Virus record (IMG/VR): IMGVR_UViG_3300027733_000183
Span: 1 to 26,559 of that record
Length of the DNA: 26,559 nucleotides
Reading direction: 5' to 3' (one strand)
Source: a virus
Positions 1-7,189 of this stretch are shown one piece after another. The translations under genes were made by a program, and so were the position numbers. Each line of letters begins with the position of its first letter. The first letter of the stretch is position 1. The notes beneath the pieces were generated by a model, which did no database searches, had not been told where the DNA came from, and saw only the letters and a list, made by a program, of their open reading frames with translations.

Positions 1-150
1 TGCTCTTTTGCCGTGGATGAAGTTGGCATGAGCGTCACTGCTTATGTCTCTGCTGCAAATGTTATTAGTATTCGTGTTCAAAACGAATCTGGTAGCACTG
101 TAGACTTGGCATCTTGCAAGATTCGTCTTGTAGCTGCTCGTCTGGTGTGA
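1..150 (+). CDS. C-terminal end of a probable virion structural protein (partial)
   Basis: The window opens inside this reading frame; 49 residues remain before the TGA stop at 148-150. The visible tail ends in a beta-strand-like stretch (ISIRVQNESGSTVDLASCK) rich in Ser, Thr, Val and Asn. This resembles C-terminal beta domains of phage capsid, decoration or fibre proteins. It sits just upstream of a hairpin terminator and of the small-protein cluster that leads into the head-tail adaptor, which fits the end of a capsid-region gene. I do not recognise the family. The missing N-terminus prevents a firmer call. Confidence 0.6.
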   Translation, partial: CSFAVDEVGMSVTAYVSAANVISIRVQNESGSTVDLASCKIRLVAARLV

Positions 151-155
151 GGATT

Positions 156-178
156 GGGGGGCTAGTCCCCCCTTTCTT
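156..178 (+). terminator. Rho-independent terminator-like hairpin after the capsid-region gene
   Basis: Six G (156-161), a 5-nt loop CTAGT and six C (167-172) form a perfect GC stem, followed by TTTCTT. It starts 6 nt after the stop codon of the preceding gene and ends before the next ATG at 193, where a highly expressed capsid transcript would be expected to end or be attenuated. Confidence 0.75.
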
Positions 179-192
179 ATTTAAGGGTTTCA

Positions 193-399
193 ATGGCTAC
201 TTTTCGTTGTCTTCAGTCTGGTAACACAGTGAGTTTTACCTTGCAACATGACATTGACTCAATGAAGGGTCATCAGGGTTATGTTCGTATTGATGAACAA
301 GAAGTGTCTGACATTCCTGATGAAGTGAGGACAGATACTCCCTTCATGCCGCCAGTTGTACGGCGCATGGGTCGCCCAAGGAAAGTTGCAAATGTCTGA
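193..399 (+). CDS. Small conserved phage protein, 68 aa, unknown function
   Basis: The first gene after the hairpin terminator. The product opens MATFRCLQSGNTVSFTLQHD and ends with a basic tail (RRMGRPRKVANV). The pattern (a short beta-rich opening, then a GHxGYxRID phrase) resembles small proteins found in the capsid-tail interval of other podoviruses, whose role I do not know. The GRPRK tail resembles an AT-hook and could contact DNA, which is only inference. The stop codon overlaps the start of the next gene by 8 nt, so the two are probably translationally coupled. Confidence 0.75.
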   Translation: MATFRCLQSGNTVSFTLQHDIDSMKGHQGYVRIDEQEVSDIPDEVRTDTPFMPPVVRRMGRPRKVANV

Positions 400-595
400 T
401 ATAGACGCTAGAGATTTTGGAAGGCTGGAGGCTCAAGTTGAGGCTCTCCAGACAGAAGTTCACTCTTTGAGCAAAGATGTGAAATCATTGCTTGAGTTGG
501 CGAATAAGAGTAAAGGTGGATTCTGGATGGGGATGACCATTGCATCCACTGTTGGCGGCATACTTACCTATGTTGGTGAGAGGCTGTTCAAATGA
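392..595 (+). CDS. Small coiled-coil protein with one C-terminal membrane segment, 67 aa
   Basis: I start this gene at the ATG at 392, inside the last codons of the previous gene, rather than at an in-frame ATG at 356. It begins MSDIDARDFGRLEAQVEALQ, and residues 8-40 look like a heptad coiled coil. A hydrophobic segment (MGMTIASTVGGILTYVGE) at about 46-63 is preceded by KSKGG. The architecture matches XhlA/holin-accessory-like phage membrane proteins, but its distance from the lysis cassette leaves the role open. Its stop overlaps the ATG of the next gene (592) by 4 nt. Confidence 0.75.
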   Translation: MSDIDARDFGRLEAQVEALQTEVHSLSKDVKSLLELANKSKGGFWMGMTIASTVGGILTYVGERLFK

Positions 596-1002
596 AAGGC
601 TTGCTCTCAGGCAAGTCTTGCCCTATTGCCACTCAGGATATAACTGTTAACCTGAAAAACAGGAATAACGCATTCAAAGAGTTTGGTTATGGCCCACCCA
701 ACCCTGATGAAGCAAATGATGCTTTCTGGTTGAAAAAGGCCAAGATGTATAACTCTCCCACATCTACCATCAAAGGCATGGTATGTGGGAACTGTGCCGC
801 TTTCATTCAGACTCCCAAAATGATGGAGTGCATCAAATCTGGTCTGGAAAAGGATGAAAACGAGGGTGAGTTGTCCTATGACGAAAACTTTGTCAAGGCG
901 GCTAACCTGGGATACTGTGATCTGTTTCAATTCACCTGTGCAGCGGCCCGCACCTGTGATGCCTGGAAGTCTGGTGGGCCAATAACCAAGGAAAAATCAT
1001 GA
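592..1002 (+). CDS. Cysteine-containing conserved phage protein, 136 aa
   Basis: The product has a C-terminal half with spaced cysteines: MVCGNCAAF near residues 63-71, MMEC near 79, GYC near 108, and FTCAAARTCDAW near 114-125. The last phrase is reminiscent of small high-potential iron-sulfur-type or metal-binding proteins, so a metal or Fe-S site is plausible but not shown. It starts inside the stop of the upstream gene (ATGA overlap) and its own stop overlaps the next start at 999. The long opposite-strand frame here (607-930) is treated as a shadow. Confidence 0.75.
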   Translation: MKGLLSGKSCPIATQDITVNLKNRNNAFKEFGYGPPNPDEANDAFWLKKAKMYNSPTSTIKGMVCGNCAAFIQTPKMMECIKSGLEKDENEGELSYDENFVKAANLGYCDLFQFTCAAARTCDAWKSGGPITKEKS

Positions 1003-1157
1003 TGTATGGTAAGCCAATGAAAGAGTCAAAGTCTTCTTCAAAGAAGAAAAGTGTTCCTGTCACTGTCATGGTAGCAATTGGGAAACCAAAGATGCTCCCT
1101 AAAAAGGGTCAACGCACTGCAACCAACATGATGAACAAAGCTAAAAAGGCAAAATAA
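999..1157 (+). CDS. Very small lysine-rich protein, 52 aa
   Basis: ATG at 999 overlaps the stop of the upstream gene, and the TAA stop at 1155-1157 overlaps the next ATG at 1157 (TAATG). The product is strongly basic, with Lys-rich ends (KESKSSSKKK and MNKAKKAK) around a short hydrophobic patch (VPVTVMVAIG). I do not recognise a domain. Tight coupling on both sides and basic composition like the neighbours at 1451, 1621 and 1780 support a real gene, perhaps a nucleic-acid-associated virion or assembly protein. Confidence 0.6.
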   Translation: MMYGKPMKESKSSSKKKSVPVTVMVAIGKPKMLPKKGQRTATNMMNKAKKAK

Positions 1158-1441
1158 TGTCATCCTTAACAGCCCCTATTACTCTATTAAACGCAGTTGT
1201 TGCAACTGGTGCATCTACAGCAGTTCAAGCAGATGCTGGTCAACCTGCATTCCTGCAAGTTTCTGGTATCACCAGTGCAACTGTAGCCCTGCAAGGTAGC
1301 TTGGATGGCACAAACTGGTCAACTATTGGCACTGCATTGACTGCCAATGGCATCATAACCATTGCAAATGCACCGACATATCTACGGGCTAACTGCACTG
1401 TTTATGTCACTGGAACCATCACAGCTAAGATTCTGTACTAA
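1157..1441 (+). CDS. Small beta-rich probable virion protein, 94 aa
   Basis: The product is almost entirely Ser, Thr, Ala, Val, Gly and Ile, with the phrase VALQGSLDGTNWSTIGTALT, typical of beta-sandwich decoration or discoidin-like phage structural modules that describe 'SLDGTNW' repeats. No signal peptide or catalytic motif is visible. It lies in the capsid-to-connector interval, so a head decoration or minor structural role is the best inference. Its start is coupled to the upstream stop by TAATG. Confidence 0.7.
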   Translation: MSSLTAPITLLNAVVATGASTAVQADAGQPAFLQVSGITSATVALQGSLDGTNWSTIGTALTANGIITIANAPTYLRANCTVYVTGTITAKILY

Positions 1442-1450
1442 GGAAACGCC

Positions 1451-1624
1451 ATGAAAATGACCAAAGCGGCTAAAAAGGTTGGGAAAGTCATGCGTGAGTA
1501 CAAAGAGGGAACTCTGCATTCTGGGTCTAAAAAAGGGCCAGAAGTGACTTCCCGTAAGCAAGCCATTGCCATTGCATTGTCTGAAGCTGGCATGGCAAAA
1601 CCTAAGAAGAAGGCCAAGAAATGA
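1451..1624 (+). CDS. DUF6496-like small basic phage protein, 57 aa
   Basis: This frame is short but distinctive: a basic start (MKMTKAAKKVGKVMREYKEG), then LHSGSKKGPEV, then SRKQAIAIALSEAG and a Lys-rich tail. The order 'MxEYKxGxLHSGSKKGPxVxSRKQAIAIALSEA' is the signature of a family I know as DUF6496, found in many phages and some bacteria, function unknown. A probable SD (AAGGAAACGCC) precedes the ATG. The stop overlaps the ATG of the next gene at 1621. Confidence 0.8.
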   Translation: MKMTKAAKKVGKVMREYKEGTLHSGSKKGPEVTSRKQAIAIALSEAGMAKPKKKAKK

Positions 1625-1779
1625 AACCTGGACTTTATTCCAACATCGCAGCAAAGCGTAAGCGTATAGCTGAAGGTTCTGGTGAGAAGATGCGGAAGGT
1701 AGGGGCCAAGGGTGCGCCTACTGCCGCCGACTTTAAACAAGCTGCAAAGACTGCAAAGAAGGTTAAAAAGGTGAAGTAG
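1621..1779 (+). CDS. Small conserved phage protein (GLYxNIxAKRKRI family), 52 aa
   Basis: ATG at 1621 overlaps the previous stop (ATGA). The product contains GLYSNIAAKRKRIAEGSGEK followed by MRKVGAKGAPTAADFKQAAK, a pattern that recurs in phage genomes between capsid and tail genes. The function is unknown. It is highly basic and short, like its neighbours, and could be a DNA- or capsid-associated peptide. The stop TAG at 1777-1779 directly abuts the ATG of the next gene at 1780. Confidence 0.75.
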   Translation: MKPGLYSNIAAKRKRIAEGSGEKMRKVGAKGAPTAADFKQAAKTAKKVKKVK

Positions 1780-2082
1780 ATGAAATCTCCTGTTTGGCAA
1801 ACAAAAGCTGGTCAAAATCCAAAAGGCGGCTTGAATGCCAAGGGCAGATCATCTTATAATGCGGCAACTGGCGGGGACTTAAAGCCTCCTGTCAAATCAG
1901 GGGATAATCCCCGTAGAGCAAGTTTCTTGGCTCGAATGGGCAACATGGATGGCCCTGAGTTCAAGAATGGTGAACCAACGAGACTGCTTCTTTCGCTAAA
2001 GGCATGGGGTGCAAATTCCAAGGCTGACGCAAAGGCAAAAGCTAAAGCTATATCCGCAAGGAACAAGGCAAAAGCGAAATGA
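1780..2082 (+). CDS. DUF6321-like conserved phage protein, 100 aa
   Basis: The sequence has WQTKAGQNPKGGLNAKGRSS near the start, then GGDLKPPVKSGDNPRRASFL at about 32-51 and LLLSLKAWGANSKADA near 70-85, ending in Ala/Lys repeats. This order matches what I recall as DUF6321, a phage protein of unknown function usually found near the head-tail connector genes. The assignment is from memory of the pattern. The gene starts one base after the upstream stop, so coupled translation is likely. Confidence 0.8.
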   Translation: MKSPVWQTKAGQNPKGGLNAKGRSSYNAATGGDLKPPVKSGDNPRRASFLARMGNMDGPEFKNGEPTRLLLSLKAWGANSKADAKAKAKAISARNKAKAK

Positions 2083-2091
2083 GGCAGCCCA

Positions 2092-2739
2092 ATGACATTA
2101 CTTGAACTTGTCAACGATGTATTGATTCGTTTGCGTGAGCCTGTTGTAACCACTTACAACGAAACCTCATATTCCACTCTGATTGCCAAGTTTGTCAATG
2201 ACACAAAGCGTCAGGTTGAAGATGCTTTTAGCTGGAATGCACTTGGTCAAACAGTCACTATTAGTACTGTTGCTGGCACTTATCAGTATGGCTTAACTGG
2301 TGCTGGACAGAAGTTCCAAGTGATGGATGCCATCAATGCAACGAGCAATATTAGCCTGAAAAACACCACTTTTGTGGATATGAATCGTAAGCAGAACTTC
2401 TCTGTGATTATGACGGGCATCCCAAGTGAATATGTCTTTGATGGTGTAGACACAAGCTACAACACCAAAGTAACGCTGTATCCAAGGCCAGATGGTGTGT
2501 ATAGCATCATGTTTGCTCTAACAATTCCACAGGCTCCATTGGCGGCAGATGGAACTGTCATTCTTGTTCCTGATGTGGTTGTTGCTCAAGGTGCGTATGC
2601 CAGGGCATTGGTTGAGCGTGGTGAAGATGGTGGACTGTCTTCATCAGAGGCATACACACTATTTCGATCCATGCTCTCTGACTACATTGCTTTAGAGGCA
2701 AATCGGTATCCAGAAAATCAGCAATTTGTATCAACATGA
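2092..2739 (+). CDS. Head-tail adaptor (connector) protein, 215 aa
   Basis: The N-terminus (MTLLELVNDVLIRLREPVVT) is the amphipathic start typical of phage head-to-tail adaptors of the P22 gp4 / T7 gp11-like functional class. It is followed by a predicted helical 'KFVNDTKRQVEDAFSWN' segment (about 32-48), a beta-rich middle and a C-terminal helical domain (AYARALVERGEDGG). Length and position immediately before the nozzle-like gene fit a ring adaptor joined to the portal. No catalytic motif is seen. The stop overlaps the next ATG (2736) by 4 nt. Confidence 0.75.
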   Translation: MTLLELVNDVLIRLREPVVTTYNETSYSTLIAKFVNDTKRQVEDAFSWNALGQTVTISTVAGTYQYGLTGAGQKFQVMDAINATSNISLKNTTFVDMNRKQNFSVIMTGIPSEYVFDGVDTSYNTKVTLYPRPDGVYSIMFALTIPQAPLAADGTVILVPDVVVAQGAYARALVERGEDGGLSSSEAYTLFRSMLSDYIALEANRYPENQQFVST

Positions 2740-4292
2740 GCCAGCAAATCCAGACCTTTTCTGTATCGGCTCCAGGCTTCTTTGGACTCAATACACAAGA
2801 CTCTCCGCTTGATTTAGCGGCTGGATACGCTGCGATTGCAACAAACTGCGTGATTGACCAATACGGGCGCATTGGCTCTCGTAAAGGCTTTTCAAGGGTT
2901 AACACATCCTCTGGCAACTTGGGAGCCAACAATGTTGGTGTTATCCATGAGTTGGTGCAGACTGATGGCACTTTGACTGTTCTGTTTGCTGGAAACAACA
3001 AGCTATTTAAACTCAGTGGCTCAAGTGTTGTTGAGTTGACCTATGGGGGTGGGGGTACTGCACCAACAATTACCGCAAGTAATTGGCAATGTGCCTCTTT
3101 GAATGGAATCACATATTTCTTCCAAACAGGTCATGATGCACTTGTTTATGATCCTGCTGTTAGCACCACCACATTCAAGCGTGTAAGCGAGAAAACTGGT
3201 TATGTGGCGACTGTTCCACAAGCCAATATTGCTATCTCTGCTTATGGTCGCTTGTGGGTGGCTAACACCACTGCTGACAATGTAACTGTCTACTTCTCTG
3301 ACCTGTTAGCTGGTCATGTCTGGTCAACAGGAACATCTGGTACTTTGGATGTTTCCAGAGTTTGGCCTAATGGCTCAGATGAAATCACTGGATTGGCGGC
3401 TCACAATGGGTTCTTGTTGATCTTTGGCAAGCGTCAAATCTTGATTTATGCTGGTGCAACTACGCCATCAAGCATTACATTGAGTGATGCTGTGAGCAAC
3501 ATCGGTTGCATTGCTAGAGACTCCATTGCCAATACAGGCAGTGATGTGATTTTCCTGTCAAACAGTGGCATTCGCTCATTCCTGAGAACCATTCAAGAGA
3601 AGTCTGCGCCTTTGCGTGACTTGTCTAAGAATGTTCGCAATGACTTGATGACGATTGTGAATGCTGAGACATTGGCAAATATCAAGGCAGTCTATTCAGA
3701 GTCAAATGCTTTCTACCTGATTAACTTCCCAACTGCTACTCAGACCTACTGCTTTGACACCAAGGCGGCTTTGCAAGATGGTTCTTCACGGGTAACTGTG
3801 TGGGATTCCATCACTCCAACGGCTTTCCTTGCTAAACGCAATGGAGACTTGTTGATTGGCAAGAATGGTTATGTGGGCAAGTATGGCACTTACCTTGACC
3901 ATGCAAGCACATACCGATTGCAGTATTTCACGACTTATGCTGACCTGGGACAGCCCAATGTCACATCTATTCTGAAGCGTATTTCTGTGGTGGTTATTGG
4001 TGGCTCAAACCAAGGCTTCATCATCAAGTGGGGATATGACTTCTCTGGTCAGTATTACTCAACCACATTGCAAATCCCTCAGTCAACTGTGTCTGAGTAT
4101 GGAACTGCTGAATATGGAGCAAATGGCTCTCCTGTTGCCTACTACTCAGATGGTATTTCTTTGCAGACTTTGGTTGGTCAAACATCAGGTTCTGGCAAGA
4201 CTGTGCAGACAGGTTATGAAGTGCAGATCAATGGGTATCCTGTGAGCATTCAAAAGATTGAGATACAAGCCAAGAATGGCAAACTGGTTTAA
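2736..4292 (+). CDS. Tail nozzle / tail tubular protein B-like, 518 aa
   Basis: The product opens with a phrase common in podovirus nozzle proteins (APGFFGLNTQDSPLDLAAGY, then NCVIDQYGRIGSRKG), meaning a strand that anchors to the adaptor ring. Repeated beta-blades follow throughout (for example LTVLFAGNNKLFKL, GLAAHNGFLLIFGKRQ, RVTVWDSITP, NGDLLIGKNGYVGKYG), consistent with a beta-propeller hub. Its role would be to form the lower tail tube through which DNA leaves the virion. It is coupled to the adaptor gene by ATGA and followed 9 nt later by the fibre-anchor gene. The family placement is by pattern, not by search. Confidence 0.75.
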   Translation: MSQQIQTFSVSAPGFFGLNTQDSPLDLAAGYAAIATNCVIDQYGRIGSRKGFSRVNTSSGNLGANNVGVIHELVQTDGTLTVLFAGNNKLFKLSGSSVVELTYGGGGTAPTITASNWQCASLNGITYFFQTGHDALVYDPAVSTTTFKRVSEKTGYVATVPQANIAISAYGRLWVANTTADNVTVYFSDLLAGHVWSTGTSGTLDVSRVWPNGSDEITGLAAHNGFLLIFGKRQILIYAGATTPSSITLSDAVSNIGCIARDSIANTGSDVIFLSNSGIRSFLRTIQEKSAPLRDLSKNVRNDLMTIVNAETLANIKAVYSESNAFYLINFPTATQTYCFDTKAALQDGSSRVTVWDSITPTAFLAKRNGDLLIGKNGYVGKYGTYLDHASTYRLQYFTTYADLGQPNVTSILKRISVVVIGGSNQGFIIKWGYDFSGQYYSTTLQIPQSTVSEYGTAEYGANGSPVAYYSDGISLQTLVGQTSGSGKTVQTGYEVQINGYPVSIQKIEIQAKNGKLV

Positions 4293-4301
4293 GGAAGAAA
4301 C

Positions 4302-4577
4302 ATGGCAAATTACACCAAAACCACCAACTTTGCGGCTAAAGATGCTTTGTCGCCAGGGAATGCAAGCAAGGTTGTCAAGGGAACTGAGATTGATACTGAG
4401 TTCACCAACATTTCCACTGCCATTTCAACTAAGGCAGATGGAACCTTCACAAACTTCAGCTTTGTTGAGAGTGGGTCTAATCTACTTATTCGTCACTCAG
4501 GAACAGATGTAATGAAGATTGACAGTTCTGGCAACCTGACTGTGTTGGGCAACATTGTGGCTAACGGCACTGTGTAA
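4302..4577 (+). CDS. Stand-alone tail-fibre N-terminal anchor-like protein, 91 aa
   Basis: The start (MANYTKTTNFAAKDALSPGN, then ASKVVKGTEIDTEFTNISTA) is the virion-attachment opening seen on tail-fibre and appendage proteins of T7-like podoviruses. Here the frame ends after 91 residues, following a short beta repeat (SGTDVMKIDSSGNLTVLGNI). No shaft or receptor-binding domain follows in any frame. It is preceded by GGAAGAAAC as SD. Either this is a complete small adaptor that recruits a fibre encoded elsewhere, or it is a natural remnant of a longer fibre. Confidence 0.75.
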   Translation: MANYTKTTNFAAKDALSPGNASKVVKGTEIDTEFTNISTAISTKADGTFTNFSFVESGSNLLIRHSGTDVMKIDSSGNLTVLGNIVANGTV

Positions 4578-4648
4578 TGAACGCAGTACAAAACAATCTC
4601 AATGTAACTTGCAAGTGCTTGCAGGTTCTTTTGGCATTGGGGGTGTGA
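4577..4648 (+). CDS. Possible 23-residue peptide between fibre anchor and internal protein
   Basis: An ATG at 4577 overlaps the TAA stop of the fibre-anchor gene (TAATG) and runs for 23 codons (starting MNAVQNNLNV and ending LLALGV) to a TGA at 4646-4648, one base before the ATG at 4650. The coupling on both sides is suggestive, but the frame is too short to judge by composition. It could simply be leader RNA for the next gene. Confidence 0.25.
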   Translation: MNAVQNNLNVTCKCLQVLLALGV

Positions 4649-4649
4649 C

Positions 4650-7175
4650 ATGACAGAACAAGAATTAAAAAATTATTATGTATACAACAAAACAACGGGT
4701 GAATTAGACCCATACCCGCAAGCGGCTGCTCAACCTGGATTTAATGTAAATGCCGAAGTTCTTTACGACCCTGCTGGAAATAGATATGTTGGCTCTGAGT
4801 TACAGGCTGCCATAAATGCAAATAGGGGTGGCGGTGGAGTATTTGGCTCTATTAGTAATGCTGTTACAAATGTATTTCAGCCTATTGAAAAGACGATTAG
4901 CACAAACCTTGCTCAACTAGACAAAGATTTAAGCCTTTCTCAGAATGCACCATTGATTGCGGCAATTGCATTGAGTGTTGCCGCCCCAGGCGTTGGTTCA
5001 GCTATTGGTCAACAGATGATAACTGCTGGACTGCTTCCAGCGGCAACATCTGCGGCTGTGGCTACGGCAGTTGGAACTGGTATAGCAAATGCCGCATTGC
5101 AGGTTGCACAAGGTAAATCTCCAGAAGAAGCGTTGAAAGCTGGTGTTATTGGCGCTGCTGGTGGCGCTGTTGGAAATTATCTTGGCGGTGATCCTGGTGC
5201 AGTAAAAAACTTTATTACCAGTACATCAACCAATCTTTTGGCAGGTAAAAATCCAGAAGATGCCGTTAAATCTGCAATTATCAATGCTGGTGCTGGTCTT
5301 GCTGGTGGCACTGCTGCTAGTGCAACTGGGTCTGCTGTTGCAGGACAAGTAGCTGCTGGAACTACTGCTGGTTTGCTTTCTGGTCAAACTGGTGAGCAAG
5401 CATTGATTCGTGGCGTTTCCAACATTAAAGTTGATTCACTTATTCCAGGCTCTGTTGCAACAGTTCCCACTGAAGCACAGGTTACTGCTGGTCAGACAGC
5501 CTTGCAAGATAGCTTGGCTCCATTCCTAAAAGATACAACTGCATCAGCATTTGACACAAAAGACATTATTAATGATGGTTCTGGATTTTCTGTATCGCAA
5601 CCAGCGACACCAATAACCACTTCAACACCAACAACACCGATTACTGGAAATACTGGAGGAAATATGGCAACAGATTACACAGAAGACCCCTATGGGTATA
5701 GCGGAACCCCGTCTTACTTCAATTATGCTGAAGACCCGTATGGATACACAGGAACTCCTCCAACAGACTACACAGAAGACCCCTATGGGTATGCAGGTGG
5801 AACTGGTGGAAGTCAGGTTTCTGCAACTCCAGGCGATTTAAACGCTTTAAGTGGTTATGGAAATCTAACTATTGGGCAAGTTCAACGATTACTTGGCGGT
5901 GGAGGTGGTGCAGCGCCTAGAACTCAACAACCTACAACTCAAAGTTTTTTGCAAAGACTATTGGGTGGCGCTACTGGTCGGCAGCCATCATTGCAACTTG
6001 GTGGCGCAGCAGGTCAATTAGGTAACTTACTTGGCGGTGCTGTAAGTGGCGCTGGTGGCATTTTGGCTGGAGAAACTGCGGCTAAAGCTGCTGAAGAACA
6101 AGCCAGGATGATTTCTGGTGCAACTGGCCAAGCTGTTGGTGGCTCTCAGTTCAGGCCCATTGGAACAACCACAAGGTTTGGCACAAGCCAATTCCAAGTT
6201 GATCCTACAACTGGTCAATTGACAAGTGCTGGTTATCAGTTAACCCCAGAACTCAAGGCAATGCAAGATCGAGTTATGGCCTTAACTGGTCAAGGCTTGA
6301 CTGAGGCAGAACAGGCGGCTGGTCGTTATGCTCCTTTAACTGCTGGCGCACAAGGCTTGTTTGGCTTGGGTCAACAGTACTTGGCTCAGTCTCCAGAGCA
6401 GGTTGCCGCTGACTACATGGCTAAACAACAGAACTTGTTGGCTCCTAGCCGTGAGCGTCAATTGGCTCAACTGCAAAATCAGTTGTTTCAAACAGGTCGT
6501 GGTGGTTTGTCTGTGGGCGCTACTGGTGCTCGTCCAAGTGGTGCGGCTGGTTTGGGTGCGTCATCTCCTGAGATGGAAGCCTACTACAACGCTTTGGCTC
6601 AACAGGATGCTCAATTGGCTGCTGGCGCACAGCAAGCTGGTCAACAACAAGTGCAGTTTGGTGCTGGCTTGATGGGTACTGGCGCTAATTTGCTTGGCGC
6701 TTATGGTCAGGGATTGACAGGTGCTTATGCACCATTCAGCACTGGTATTGGCGTAGGTTCATCACTTGAACAGCTTGGACAACAACCCTTGTCGTTGAGT
6801 CAACAGTTGGCTCAATTGAGTTCTACTGCTGGCGCAAGGGCTGGCGAACTTGGAGTTAGAGGAACCACTGCGGCATCTGTTGCTAGACTTCCTTCTATGC
6901 AATACAACCCATTGGCAAGAGCATTGGTTGGTGCTGGTGGAAACACTCAGTTTGGTGGCGCATTGGGTGAATTTGTTGGCGGTGCGTTGCCAGGACTGTT
7001 TGGCGCAGGAACCACAATAAATCCTTTGCGTACTGATGAATTTGGGAGGGTAGAACCACTAACACCTGAAGAACAACAAGCGCAAGATGAAATGATGCAA
7101 AACTATAACAACCAACTAGCTGCATATCGTGCCAAAGGTGGTCAAGGACTGTATATCCCTGGCGTTACAGGTTAA
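4650..7175 (+). CDS. Large Gly/Ala-rich internal virion (ejection-type) protein, 841 aa
   Basis: Residues about 90-260 form hydrophobic Gly/Ala segments of glycine-zipper character, with three related blocks (GKSPEEALKAG at 155, GKNPEDAVKSA at 199, GQTGEQALIRG at 245) spaced about 45 residues. Residues 342-384 hold a triple EDPYGY repeat. The C-terminal half is Gln/Gly/Ala-rich with helical stretches (RERQLAQLQNQLFQTGRGG). This suits a pore- or channel-forming protein carried inside the head and injected with DNA. An in-frame ATG at 5664 with a strong SD could give a 503-residue C-terminal form. No enzyme motif is visible. Confidence 0.7.
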   Translation: MTEQELKNYYVYNKTTGELDPYPQAAAQPGFNVNAEVLYDPAGNRYVGSELQAAINANRGGGGVFGSISNAVTNVFQPIEKTISTNLAQLDKDLSLSQNAPLIAAIALSVAAPGVGSAIGQQMITAGLLPAATSAAVATAVGTGIANAALQVAQGKSPEEALKAGVIGAAGGAVGNYLGGDPGAVKNFITSTSTNLLAGKNPEDAVKSAIINAGAGLAGGTAASATGSAVAGQVAAGTTAGLLSGQTGEQALIRGVSNIKVDSLIPGSVATVPTEAQVTAGQTALQDSLAPFLKDTTASAFDTKDIINDGSGFSVSQPATPITTSTPTTPITGNTGGNMATDYTEDPYGYSGTPSYFNYAEDPYGYTGTPPTDYTEDPYGYAGGTGGSQVSATPGDLNALSGYGNLTIGQVQRLLGGGGGAAPRTQQPTTQSFLQRLLGGATGRQPSLQLGGAAGQLGNLLGGAVSGAGGILAGETAAKAAEEQARMISGATGQAVGGSQFRPIGTTTRFGTSQFQVDPTTGQLTSAGYQLTPELKAMQDRVMALTGQGLTEAEQAAGRYAPLTAGAQGLFGLGQQYLAQSPEQVAADYMAKQQNLLAPSRERQLAQLQNQLFQTGRGGLSVGATGARPSGAAGLGASSPEMEAYYNALAQQDAQLAAGAQQAGQQQVQFGAGLMGTGANLLGAYGQGLTGAYAPFSTGIGVGSSLEQLGQQPLSLSQQLAQLSSTAGARAGELGVRGTTAASVARLPSMQYNPLARALVGAGGNTQFGGALGEFVGGALPGLFGAGTTINPLRTDEFGRVEPLTPEEQQAQDEMMQNYNNQLAAYRAKGGQGLYIPGVTG
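5673..5801 (+). repeat. Three in-frame copies of a 15-16-residue EDPYGY repeat
   Basis: Within the 841-aa protein, residues 342-384 read three times as a (D/N)Y(T/A)EDPYGY(S/T/A)G unit. At the DNA level copies one and three share GAAGACCCCTATGGGTAT, while the middle copy differs at synonymous sites (GAAGACCCGTATGGATAC). Tyr/Pro/Gly-rich content suggests a flexible linker or assembly motif. Confidence 0.85.
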
Positions 7176-7189
7176 TTTAAGGAGTAATC

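Noticed and set aside
607-930. Minus-strand frame of 107 aa
   Set aside because: It is antisense to the cysteine-containing gene, which is coupled to its neighbours on the plus strand.
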